64,000 bases of DNA. Source: Halomonas alkalisoli. Its GTDB lineage: Bacteria; Pseudomonadota; Gammaproteobacteria; Pseudomonadales; Halomonadaceae. The translations under genes and the position numbers were made by a program. Below the pieces are notes generated by a model. The model did not search any database. It saw only the letters and a list, made by a program, of their open reading frames with translations, and was not told the origin of the DNA. The stretch lies in contig NZ_JAKCMI010000029.1 of the NCBI RefSeq assembly GCF_021412585.1, forward strand, positions 1 to 64,000, in the 5' to 3' direction. Below are positions 43,966-51,371 of this stretch, one piece after another; the stretch's first letter is position 1; every line of letters begins with the position of its first letter.

Positions 43966-44427
43966 ATGGCCCGTAAAGCGAAGTATCAACTCACCGCCGG
44001 CACCGTTGTCGAGGTGTCTGGTGCCGCCGTCGAGACGGTCGCCGACGAGGTGGCGGAGTGGAAGAAGATCTCCACCACCGCCAAGGAGATCGCCTACACG
44101 GCAGGGCAAAAGAGCGACCTGGACGTCACCGTGATCGAGAGCGAGGAAGAGGAACTCGAGAACGGCCTGCGCGGCCAGGGCGAACTGACCATCAGCGGCA
44201 ACTGGAAGCAGGAAGATGAAGGGCAGGACACCCTGCGCGCCGCCGATGCCGACGACTCCCTGCGCATCGTTCGGGTGACCTTCAAGACCGGCAACACCGC
44301 CAAGCTGCTGGTGCAGGTGCGCCAGGATAACTGGAGCATTGCCCCCAACGGAGTGGCAACCGGTGGCTTTAATCTGCGCGTGATCGGTAAGCCCGCCTAC
44401 GCCCCTGCACCCGAACCCGCACCGTAA
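43966..44427 (+). CDS. Major tail tube protein
   Basis: This 153-residue protein begins MARKAKYQLTAGTVVEVSGA and contains the tube-like beta-strands around VTVIESEEEELENGLRGQGE and TFKTGNTAKLLVQV. Position after the terminator-type protein and before the G/GT chaperones identifies it as the tube subunit. Confidence 0.85.
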   Translation: MARKAKYQLTAGTVVEVSGAAVETVADEVAEWKKISTTAKEIAYTAGQKSDLDVTVIESEEEELENGLRGQGELTISGNWKQEDEGQDTLRAADADDSLRIVRVTFKTGNTAKLLVQVRQDNWSIAPNGVATGGFNLRVIGKPAYAPAPEPAP

Positions 44428-44439
44428 GCGAGGCTTTGA

Positions 44440-44865
44440 ATGGCACGCCGTAAATCAACCACCACCGATCCGCGGGCGGCGCTTCTGGCGCCCCTCGCGG
44501 GCTTTCGCCACCGGTCCATGCCGGTGGGCGACACCGACGCCCAGGTCATCGTTCGTGAGCCTGGTGCCGACGACTGGCTCACCTGGCAACAGCACCTGCA
44601 GGAAGCGGCCGGCGAGGACGTTACCGAAGAGAACGCCGAGGAAGTGGCCGAGCGCGTCACATCCAGCCGGGACCACACCCCCGAAGCGGCGTTGCTCGTT
44701 CGCGTATTGCTCGACCCGAATACCTTTGAGCGCATCTTCACCGATGACGATGTGGAAGAAGTGAACCGCCTGTGGGGGCCGGTGTACGGCCGTTACCTCA
44801 ACGCTGCCTTCGAGCTGGCCGGGCTCAACACTGCCACGCCGGTGGAGGATGCGGCAAAAAACTGA
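44440..44865 (+). CDS. Tail assembly chaperone G
   Basis: This 141-residue protein is the upstream half of the G/GT pair that guides tape measure assembly. The frame ends ...EDAAKN-stop at the slippery heptamer A AAA AAC (44856-44862). It shares a regulatory logic with lambda gpG: most ribosomes stop here, and a few slip into the T frame. Confidence 0.85.
   Translation: MARRKSTTTDPRAALLAPLAGFRHRSMPVGDTDAQVIVREPGADDWLTWQQHLQEAAGEDVTEENAEEVAERVTSSRDHTPEAALLVRVLLDPNTFERIFTDDDVEEVNRLWGPVYGRYLNAAFELAGLNTATPVEDAAKN
44856..44862 (+). promoter_or_regulatory. Programmed -1 frameshift site (A AAA AAC)
   Basis: The heptamer lies in the G reading frame exactly as X XXY YYZ, just before the G stop codon (44863-44865). 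A -1 slip enters the T frame at CTG (44862). This is a canonical slippery sequence at the canonical place. Confidence 0.85.
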
Positions 44866-45176
44866 GAGAGAGCCCCGGGCTGAACTTCCTCATGACCCTG
44901 GCGCTACGGTTGGGCAAGACCCTCGCCGAACTACGCCACACCATGACAGCCCGGGAGCTCGTTCTCTGGATGGCCTACGACCAGCAGTCGCCGATCGGTG
45001 ACCGGCGCGGTGACATTCAGTCCGCGCAGATCGCCATGGCCGTGCTTCAGTCACAGGGTGCCAAGGTCAGCTTTGACGACGTGCTGCTCGACTGGGGCGG
45101 GGGCGAGGAAGACGCCCCGGCGGAAGACGACGAGGCGCTGGAGATGCTGTTTGCAGGGTTGGCGGGTGAAGCGTGA
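44862..45176 (+). CDS. Tail assembly chaperone T, made as GT frameshift fusion
   Basis: After the -1 slip, reading continues as LRESPGLNFLMTLALRLGKT, with TAELRHTMTARELVLWMAYD-type GpT sequence and an acidic end. G starts at 44440, so GT would be about 245 residues. An internal ATG at 44892 could start a separate T, but a fusion is the usual form. It precedes a non-tail insertion and then the tape measure gene. Confidence 0.82.
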   Translation: MRESPGLNFLMTLALRLGKTLAELRHTMTARELVLWMAYDQQSPIGDRRGDIQSAQIAMAVLQSQGAKVSFDDVLLDWGGGEEDAPAEDDEALEMLFAGLAGEA

Positions 45177-45236
45177 ACCACCACATCTTGACAGTAACAG
45201 GCGGGATGTGTGTACGGGACACAAGATGTGGTGGTT
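45176..45236. repeat. Perfect 15-bp inverted repeat at the moron boundary
   Basis: AACCACCACATCTTG (45176-45190) and its exact inverse (45222-45236) enclose a 31-bp loop just after the T stop codon. There is no T-run. It marks the left border of the foreign-looking segment and may be an operator, a terminator or a recombination scar. Confidence 0.7.
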
Positions 45237-45285
45237 ATACATACAGTTCAAATCACGACTTTAGGCCTATGTCAAGTAGGGAAAC

Positions 45286-45315
45286 TTGCGTATCACTAAG
45301 AGTGTCGCTTACTAT
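45286..45315 (+). promoter_or_regulatory. Candidate moron promoter upstream of the HicB/HicA-like pair
   Basis: TTGCGT (45286-45291), 18 bp, then TACTAT (45310-45315). Both boxes are moderate. Its own promoter would let the pair be expressed in the lysogen while the tail operon is silent. Confidence 0.45.
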
Positions 45316-45335
45316 GCATTCAACAGAAAGTTGAA

Positions 45336-45366
45336 AAAAAGAAAGCCCTGCCAATGAAGCAGGGCT
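45336..45366 (-). terminator. Minus-strand intrinsic terminator near the moron start
   Basis: AGCCCTGC (45344-45351) pairs with GCAGGGCT (45359-45366). Read leftward, the hairpin is followed by a T-rich run (TTCTTTTTTTC). A terminator on this strand suggests a leftward or antisense transcript across the HicB/HicA-like genes. Confidence 0.5.
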
Positions 45367-45401
45367 CTGTTATCTCGGTAGGTGGCGGTGGAGTAATGGC
45401 T

Positions 45402-45749
45402 ATGAGTGATGCTAAGTATCTGAAATTACGCTGCTTGCTACAGCGAGAGGGTGATTTGTACCTGGCATTCTGCATCGATCTGAGCTTGGCGGTGCAGGGC
45501 GACTCGGCAGAAGAGGTTCGTACCAAGCTGCATGATCAGGTCCATGATTACCTCAACTATGTTGAGCGTGTGTACCATGAAGGCGACCGCCAAGGTGCGA
45601 TGCAGCTGCTTCACCGACCTGCCCCACTCTCTACCCGCATGCGCTACCACTGGGTACGAGCCAAAGTGTGGTGGCATAATAAGCAGCAGGCTGCGCAGGA
45701 AAGGCAGCTTTGGAAAGAAAAAGGTGATCTTCCCTGGGCTTGTCCGTAA
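45402..45749 (+). CDS. HicB-like antitoxin candidate
   Basis: This 115-residue protein has a HicB-type fold start: KLRCLLQREGDLYLAFCIDL, then SLAVQGDSAEEVRTKLHDQV. The C-terminus is basic and aromatic (RYHWVRAKVWWHNKQ), which differs from standard HicB. GGAG eight bases upstream sets the start at 45402; 45354 and 45396 are alternatives. It precedes a HicA-like gene by 9 bp. Confidence 0.68.
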   Translation: MSDAKYLKLRCLLQREGDLYLAFCIDLSLAVQGDSAEEVRTKLHDQVHDYLNYVERVYHEGDRQGAMQLLHRPAPLSTRMRYHWVRAKVWWHNKQQAAQERQLWKEKGDLPWACP

Positions 45750-45758
45750 GAGGCGCGT

Positions 45759-46070
45759 GTGGGTTTTCGAGAAAGACCAGTCACAGCCCGGGAATTCATC
45801 AAGATGCTGAAGAACCTTGGCTTCGAGCAAGATCGGCAGGCGGGTACTTCGCATGAACAGTGGGAACACCCCTGCTTCGAGGGACAAAGGCGCTTGGTGA
45901 CAGTGAGTCAGCACCTTGAGCCATTCCATCGTGAGCTTCTCAAGAACATGAGAAATCAGGTGGGTCTGAGCAAGCGTGATCTCATGAAGTGCCTTGTTGA
46001 TGAGAGGTATGCCAAGCGCATGGGGGAGCGGAACGCCCCACCAGCTGCAGTGCTTGAATCGAATCGCTAA
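45759..46070 (+). CDS. HicA-like mRNA interferase candidate
   Basis: This 103-residue protein has the HicA pattern: TAREFIKMLKNLGFEQDRQA, then GTSHEQWEHP with the expected catalytic histidine and VTVSQHLEPFHRELLKNMRNQ. It is larger than standard HicA because of an extra helical tail (VGLSKRDLMKCLVDERY...). The start is GTG with AGAGG upstream. The gene order is antitoxin first. Toxicity is not shown. Confidence 0.75.
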   Translation: MGFRERPVTAREFIKMLKNLGFEQDRQAGTSHEQWEHPCFEGQRRLVTVSQHLEPFHRELLKNMRNQVGLSKRDLMKCLVDERYAKRMGERNAPPAAVLESNR

Positions 46071-46096
46071 AAGCCCCGCCCCCGGCGGGGCTTTTT
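46071..46096 (+). terminator. Intrinsic terminator after the HicA-like gene
   Basis: AAGCCCCGCC (46071-46080) pairs with GGCGGGGCTT (46084-46093), followed by T. It closes the small toxin-antitoxin-like unit. Confidence 0.88.
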
Positions 46097-46255
46097 GATG
46101 GGCGAAAGGTGTGTCGGATTGGCCTGTTCAAAGCGGCACACAGAACGGATCGGTGAGTGAATGAGGTTGCCTGGTCTTTCTTGAGCTCAGCACTAGCCAA
46201 GCCGGTAACGGTGGGTTACGTTCTCAGTTGGTACGTAAGCAACGGGGAACTAACT

Positions 46256-46750
46256 ATGAAAAAAGTAGGGCTAGCTCTAATCGCATTGCTGTTCTTGTCT
46301 GGCTGCCAGACAATGCAGACACAAGAGGTTGTAAAGCGTCAAGTGGCTTTTCCAGAATCAGAATATGCTGCCCTTGAAATGTCTGGAGATTCTACTGTAA
46401 GGGGGCAGGTATTCATGACTACACGTGGTGGGGACGTGAAGTATGGTGCTGGTAGGGAGGTTGTTATAACTCCTGTCACCTCTTATACATCAGAAGCTAC
46501 AAGGGTGATGCTTGCTGGGAAAAGAATTGAAGATCCTGATCCGAGAGCGCAAGCGTTCACTCGCAGAACCATAGCTGACGGAAGCGGCAACTTTGAATTC
46601 AATGGGTTACCTGCAGGAAGATATTACGTGGCTGGTTCTGTAGTTTGGGAAGTGCCGTCGCAGTTTGGTCCAGCTCGGCAGGGCGGAGCGGTTCTCCGGC
46701 AAATTTCGGTTGGAGAAGGTGAAACAGAAACTGTGATGTTGAATAGATAA
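46256..46750 (+). CDS. AT-rich phage moron lipoprotein
   Basis: This 164-residue protein has a lipoprotein signal MKKVGLALIALLFLSGC (Cys17) and a beta-sandwich-like domain (RGQVFMTTRGGDVKYGAGRE..., SGNFEFNGLPAGRYYVAGSV) resembling carboxypeptidase-regulatory folds. Base use is visibly more AT-rich than that of neighbouring tail genes. It is flanked by terminators on both sides, the typical moron design. It may alter the lysogen surface, for example by superinfection exclusion. Confidence 0.75.
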   Translation: MKKVGLALIALLFLSGCQTMQTQEVVKRQVAFPESEYAALEMSGDSTVRGQVFMTTRGGDVKYGAGREVVITPVTSYTSEATRVMLAGKRIEDPDPRAQAFTRRTIADGSGNFEFNGLPAGRYYVAGSVVWEVPSQFGPARQGGAVLRQISVGEGETETVMLNR

Positions 46751-46765
46751 CTATATTCTTTTCTT

Positions 46766-46790
46766 AAAACCCGCTTCGGCGGGTTTTTTT
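46766..46790 (+). terminator. Intrinsic terminator after the moron lipoprotein
   Basis: AAAACCCGC (46766-46774) pairs with GCGGGTTTT (46779-46787) around TTCG, followed by T. It separates the moron from the tape measure gene. Confidence 0.93.
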
Positions 46791-46807
46791 ATGCCCGGAG
46801 ATTGCTA

Positions 46808-49800
46808 ATGGCAGCGACCCTACGCGAACTGATCGTCCGCATCAGCGCTGATTCGAGTGTATATCAGCGCGAGATGTCTCGCGCGTCACGCATGGGGTCC
46901 GAGTACTACCGCTCGATGGAGGGTGGTGCCCGCCGCACTGATGCGGCTCTCGTTCGCAACCAGCACAACCTGCGCGCCCTCAACACTCAAATGCTGGCTA
47001 TTCGCCAAACGGCGCTGCGCATGACCGGTGTGCTGGCCGGCGCCTTCGCCGCCGGGCGGCTGATCGAAACTGCCGATGCCTATGGCCAGATGGCCAGCCG
47101 TATTCGATTGGCGATCGAGAGCGAGCGTGAGTACGCCGATGTGCAGGAGCGGCTGCAGCGCATCAGCCGGGTGACCTACAAGAGCCTGATGGACAACAGC
47201 GAGTTGTTCGTCAACTCGGTGGGTCCGCTGCGTGAGCTGGGCTTTGCCACGGCGGAAGTGCTCGACATCACTGAGGCGCTCTCGGCCGGCCTGGTGATCA
47301 GCGGTGCCAATGCACAAAAAACGAAGTCGGTGATCGATCAGTTCAGCAAGGCAATGATTGCTGGGCGCCTGCAGGGCGACAGTTTCAACTCGGTGATCCA
47401 GAACGCGCCTCGATTGCAGCAGGCCCTGGCTGAGGGGCTGAGCGTTAGTACCAGGCGCCTGCAGGAGATGGCCACCGCTGGCGAGCTGACCGCTGATGTG
47501 GTGATCGGCGCGCTGACGCGTTCGCTCGGCGAGCTGCGCCGCGAACTCGAGGAGATGCCGACCTCGGTGGAAGATGCCACTCAGGTGCTGAAGGATTCGT
47601 TCATGGCCTATATCGGCCAGGCGAACGAAGCCCATGGCACCACGGCGGCTCTGGCCGGCGGCATCGAGCTACTGGCCGATAATATCCAAAACGTGGTTGC
47701 CGTGGCTGGTGTGTTCGCCGCCATGGGTCTGGGACGCTTCATGGGCGGTCTGGCGGTGTCTGCTGGTGCAGCCGCTGCGGAGTTCGTCAAGAACACCCAG
47801 GCGCAGATTGCGCATGCCGCCGCCCAGCAGCAAGCGGCTGCTGCCTCGGCAAGGCTGGCGGCAGCTGAGGCAGCCTCAGCCAAGCAAGCCCTCGCCCGGG
47901 CAGTTGCTTCAGAGCGCGCGGCACGCGGCACCGACCAGCACACGGCAGCCTTGACCCGCTTGGGTGCTGCCCGCACTGCAGCGACAGGCGCCTCTGCCCG
48001 CCACACAGCGGCAACGAATGCCGAGGCAGCAGCCCAGAGCCGCTTGGCAGCCTCTACGAGTCTTGCTGCTCGGGCGAAGGGGGCTGCGCTTGCCTTGCTG
48101 CCAGGGCCTGCTGGCTTGATCACGCTGGCCGCCGGGGCCGCCGCCAGCTTCCTGCTGTTCCGTGATCGCTCGGATGAAGTGGCCGCCTCGCTGCTCGACC
48201 TCGAGCAACCGATGGACACCTTGATCGGGCAGTTCCGCGAGTTGACGACTGAGCAGCAGAAGGCGGCTCTGATCCGTTGGGGTGACCGTCAGGAAGAGGA
48301 GGCCGAGAAGGCCCGCCGGGCGCTTGAGTCTGTTCGTCAGGGGCTGCTGAGTGAAGCGTTTGCCGATATGGACGGCGCTGCGGCGCGCACCTTCTTTGAT
48401 GAGATCAATGCTGCATTCGATGAGGTAAAGGACGGCGCCAGTAGTCTCGACAGCGTGCTTAACGAGATCCAGGAGCGCATCGGTGTCCCCGACCGCATCA
48501 TGCGTGAATACCGGCTGCTGGCCGCTGAGTTCTCAGAGGGCCGCATAAATGCCGACGAGTTCGGCCGGCGCATCGATACCCTCAACGGGCACCTAGATGA
48601 AACCGAGGGCGCCGCCCGCCGCGCCGGTGGTGCGGTAAACGGAAACGCGCCCAGCGACAAGACCCTGCAGGCCTGGCAGCGCTACAACGACCAGCTACGC
48701 GAACAGATTGCCAACCTGCGTGACCCCTCGTTGCTGGGCCAGACCAGCCGCCGGCTGGATGCCATGGGGGCGGACGTCTCCGACCTGATGCGGGGTACCA
48801 CGCTGTTTCTGGCGTCGACCCTGGATCGCGAACAGCAACTGGCGGATGCGCGCAAGAAAGCCGCCGACGAAGCCAAGCGAGCAGCGGAAGAAGGTCAGCG
48901 CAATGCCGAGCGGATCCTGCAAGCCTACCAGCAGCAGGCGGAGGGCCTGGAACGGCAGATCGCCCTGCATGGCGATGCCAGCCGTGCTGCCGCCCTGCGC
49001 TACGACCTGGAGCATGGTGGCCTGCGGGAGCTGAGCCAGGCCCAGGGAGCGCACCTGCTGCAGCTCGAGGGAGAGCTGGCCGCGAAGGAGCGGTTGGCCC
49101 AGCAGGCGCGTGAATCCATTGAGCTGATGCGCTTTGAGGCGACAGAGCGAGCGCGGCTCGCTGCGCGTTCGCAGGAGGTGGAGCTCGACATCGTCGCCGT
49201 TGGCCGAAGCGATCAAGCCGTTTCGGCCATGCGAGAGATTGCCTCGGTTCGGCAACGCTTCGCCGACGAGCTGCGCGACCTTCACCAGCGGCAGGAAGAC
49301 GAGAGCACCCGCATCAGCGAAGCGGCGTACGAGGAGCGCCGGCAACTGCTGATGCGGCTCATGGACGAAGAGGTTCGCCTGGTTCAGTCGGCCAACGCAC
49401 GCAAGCTGGCCGCCGAAGAGGACTGGCGCAACGGTGCCCGGCGGGGCTTCGAAACCTATCTCGACAACACCCGCGACATGGCGGGGCAGACCGAGACCCT
49501 GGTTACCAACGCCTTCTCGGGTATGGAGAACGCCCTCTCAGAGTTCGTGAAAACGGGCAAGCTCGACTTCAGCAGCCTGGCCGACAGCATCATCAACGAC
49601 ATGGTGCGAATCTACGTCCGGCAGGCGGCGCTGGGCCTGTTCGGCAGTTCCGGCGGTAGTTCCATTCCTGGTGGTTTCACATCACAAATCGACTTCGGCG
49701 GATATGCCCAGGGCGGTTACACCGGCCCGGGGGGTCGTTATGAGCCTGCTGGTGTCGTGCACCGTGGTGAAGTGGTGTGGAGCCAAACGGACGTTGCCCG

Positions 49801-50113
49801 CGCCGGCGGTGTGGCGGTGGTGGAGGCGCTGCGCAAGGGGTTGGGTGGATATGCCCGTGGCGGTGCGGTGGGTGTTCGCACGCCCACCCTGCCGGCTATG
49901 CAGGGCAGCGGCTCGCCCAATAACGTCTACATCACCCCGCCCGATGGCCACCAGGCCCGCACCGAGGAGCGAGAGAACAGTGACGGTGGCATGGACCTCT
50001 TTGTCATGTTCGATCAGATGGGTGCCCAGGCGCTGAACACCCCCGGTAGCAAGATGAGCCGGGCGCTCAAGAACAAGTTCGGCGCGCAGCCGGTACTGAC
50101 AGGAAGGGGCTGA
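46808..50113 (+). CDS. Tail tape measure protein
   Basis: This 1101-residue protein has the tape measure opening (LRELIVRISADSSVYQREMS...), the conserved region around RLQGDSFNSVIQNAPRLQQA, hydrophobic stretches near residues 300 and 440, long coiled-coil regions, and a C-terminus with NTRDMAGQTETLVTNAFSGM and DYGGYAQGGYTGPGGRYE-like sequence (FGGYAQGGYTGPGG). At about 0.15 nm per residue it predicts a tail near 165 nm. CGGAG sets the ATG at 46808. Confidence 0.95.
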   Translation: MAATLRELIVRISADSSVYQREMSRASRMGSEYYRSMEGGARRTDAALVRNQHNLRALNTQMLAIRQTALRMTGVLAGAFAAGRLIETADAYGQMASRIRLAIESEREYADVQERLQRISRVTYKSLMDNSELFVNSVGPLRELGFATAEVLDITEALSAGLVISGANAQKTKSVIDQFSKAMIAGRLQGDSFNSVIQNAPRLQQALAEGLSVSTRRLQEMATAGELTADVVIGALTRSLGELRRELEEMPTSVEDATQVLKDSFMAYIGQANEAHGTTAALAGGIELLADNIQNVVAVAGVFAAMGLGRFMGGLAVSAGAAAAEFVKNTQAQIAHAAAQQQAAAASARLAAAEAASAKQALARAVASERAARGTDQHTAALTRLGAARTAATGASARHTAATNAEAAAQSRLAASTSLAARAKGAALALLPGPAGLITLAAGAAASFLLFRDRSDEVAASLLDLEQPMDTLIGQFRELTTEQQKAALIRWGDRQEEEAEKARRALESVRQGLLSEAFADMDGAAARTFFDEINAAFDEVKDGASSLDSVLNEIQERIGVPDRIMREYRLLAAEFSEGRINADEFGRRIDTLNGHLDETEGAARRAGGAVNGNAPSDKTLQAWQRYNDQLREQIANLRDPSLLGQTSRRLDAMGADVSDLMRGTTLFLASTLDREQQLADARKKAADEAKRAAEEGQRNAERILQAYQQQAEGLERQIALHGDASRAAALRYDLEHGGLRELSQAQGAHLLQLEGELAAKERLAQQARESIELMRFEATERARLAARSQEVELDIVAVGRSDQAVSAMREIASVRQRFADELRDLHQRQEDESTRISEAAYEERRQLLMRLMDEEVRLVQSANARKLAAEEDWRNGARRGFETYLDNTRDMAGQTETLVTNAFSGMENALSEFVKTGKLDFSSLADSIINDMVRIYVRQAALGLFGSSGGSSIPGGFTSQIDFGGYAQGGYTGPGGRYEPAGVVHRGEVVWSQTDVARAGGVAVVEALRKGLGGYARGGAVGVRTPTLPAMQGSGSPNNVYITPPDGHQARTEERENSDGGMDLFVMFDQMGAQALNTPGSKMSRALKNKFGAQPVLTGRG

Positions 50114-50114
50114 T

Positions 50115-50489
50115 ATGACCACACCCGTATGGCCGGCCACGTTGCCCCAGGTGCTGCGCTTCCCGATCGCCCAGCGCCGCCAGAGCGGTAAGCTCCGCAC
50201 CGAGACCGACACCGGTCCGGCCAAGGTTCGCCGCCGGTTCACGGCTCGGGTGACGGAATACCCCGGGGCCAGCATCCAGGCGACCGGCGAGCAGAAGGCG
50301 ATCTTCGATGCCTTCTATGACGATGACCTGGGCGGCGGTTCCTTGGCCTTCTCCTGGACCGACCCTGACACTCGGCAGCCCGCGCTGCTGCGCATCAAGG
50401 ACGAGCCCGAGGCCGACCTGATCCGCCCCGGGGCAAGCCAGGCAAAGCGCTTGTGGGAGATCTCGTTCACCGTTGAGGTTCTGCCATGA
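50115..50489 (+). CDS. Minor tail protein
   Basis: This 124-residue protein (MTTPVWPATLPQVLRFPIAQ...) follows the tape measure gene by 1 bp and overlaps the next gene by 4 bp. Its RLWEISFTVEVLP ending and its size fit the lambda M-like minor tail protein slot. Assignment rests on gene order and general pattern. Confidence 0.72.
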   Translation: MTTPVWPATLPQVLRFPIAQRRQSGKLRTETDTGPAKVRRRFTARVTEYPGASIQATGEQKAIFDAFYDDDLGGGSLAFSWTDPDTRQPALLRIKDEPEADLIRPGASQAKRLWEISFTVEVLP

Positions 50490-50956
50490 CCCAGGCCAGC
50501 GAGATCCTCCGCCGCAGCGCCTTCGCCCAGGAAACCGACGAGGTCTGGCTGGTGCTGCTCACGCTGTCGCACCCCAGCCTTGCCGAGCCCATCCGCGTCG
50601 TCGATAACACCGTGCCGATGGTCTCGCGTGGCGCGGAGTTCCAGGACTTCCCCTTCGGCCTGGACCCTCCCGGCGAGCACGAGGATGCCCCCGGCCTGGC
50701 CCGGCTGTGGATCGACAACGTCAGCCGCGAGATCGGGCAGACCATCCGTTCTATCCAGACCCCGGTTCAGGCGCTGATCGAGGTGGTGCGCGCCGCCGAT
50801 GCGGATACGGTCGAGCGTGCCTGGCCTGACTTCTGGCTGCGCAATGTGCGCTGGAATGCCGGGCGTGTGACCGGCGACCTCACCCTCGAGGACTTCACCA
50901 CCGAGCCATACCCGGCCGGCACGTTCACGCCGGCGAGTTTCCCCGCCCTGTTCTGA
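50486..50956 (+). CDS. DUF1833 tail assembly protein
   Basis: This 156-residue protein matches DUF1833: SEILRRSAFAQETDEVWLVL, then RVVDNTVPMVSRGAEFQDFP and RLWIDNVSREIGQTIR. It occupies the lambda L-like slot between the minor tail protein and the NlpC/P60 protein. Confidence 0.85.
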   Translation: MTQASEILRRSAFAQETDEVWLVLLTLSHPSLAEPIRVVDNTVPMVSRGAEFQDFPFGLDPPGEHEDAPGLARLWIDNVSREIGQTIRSIQTPVQALIEVVRAADADTVERAWPDFWLRNVRWNAGRVTGDLTLEDFTTEPYPAGTFTPASFPALF

Positions 50957-50963
50957 GGTGACC

Positions 50964-51371
50964 ATGACCCTGATGGAATTCGCCGCCGGCGCCATTGGCA
51001 CGCCGTTTCGGCCGCATGGCCGTGGGCCGGATCACTACGACTGCTATGGGCTGCTGGTGAAGGCCTGGCGCGACGTGCGCGGCATCGAGCTGCCGGACTA
51101 CGTTAGCGACTACCCGCGGTTCAAGGATAGCGATCAGCTGGCCTCGGTGGTGTCTGGTGCTTGCGTGCATGACTGGCAGCCCGTGGAAGTCCCGCAGCCC
51201 ATGGATGCCGTGGTGATCTACCGCGATGGGCGTCCGATGCACATCGGCCTGTACCTGGGCGCTGGCCAGGTACTGCACATCGAGCACGGCATTGAGGCCG
51301 TGGCCGAGCCGGTCACGGCGTTCCGCATCGAAGGTTACTACCGGCCGAGGAAGACCCGCCCATGCGCGTGA
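50964..51371 (+). CDS. NlpC/P60-type tail tip peptidase (lambda K-like)
   Basis: This 135-residue protein has catalytic Cys in HYDCYGLLVKAWRD and His in PMHIGLYLGAGQVLHIEHG, the NlpC/P60 pair. It probably helps tail tip assembly or peptidoglycan penetration. Nearby ATGs at 50964 and 50973 are both possible; GAGGTG favours 50964. It overlaps the tip gene by 10 bp. Confidence 0.88.
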   Translation: MTLMEFAAGAIGTPFRPHGRGPDHYDCYGLLVKAWRDVRGIELPDYVSDYPRFKDSDQLASVVSGACVHDWQPVEVPQPMDAVVIYRDGRPMHIGLYLGAGQVLHIEHGIEAVAEPVTAFRIEGYYRPRKTRPCA

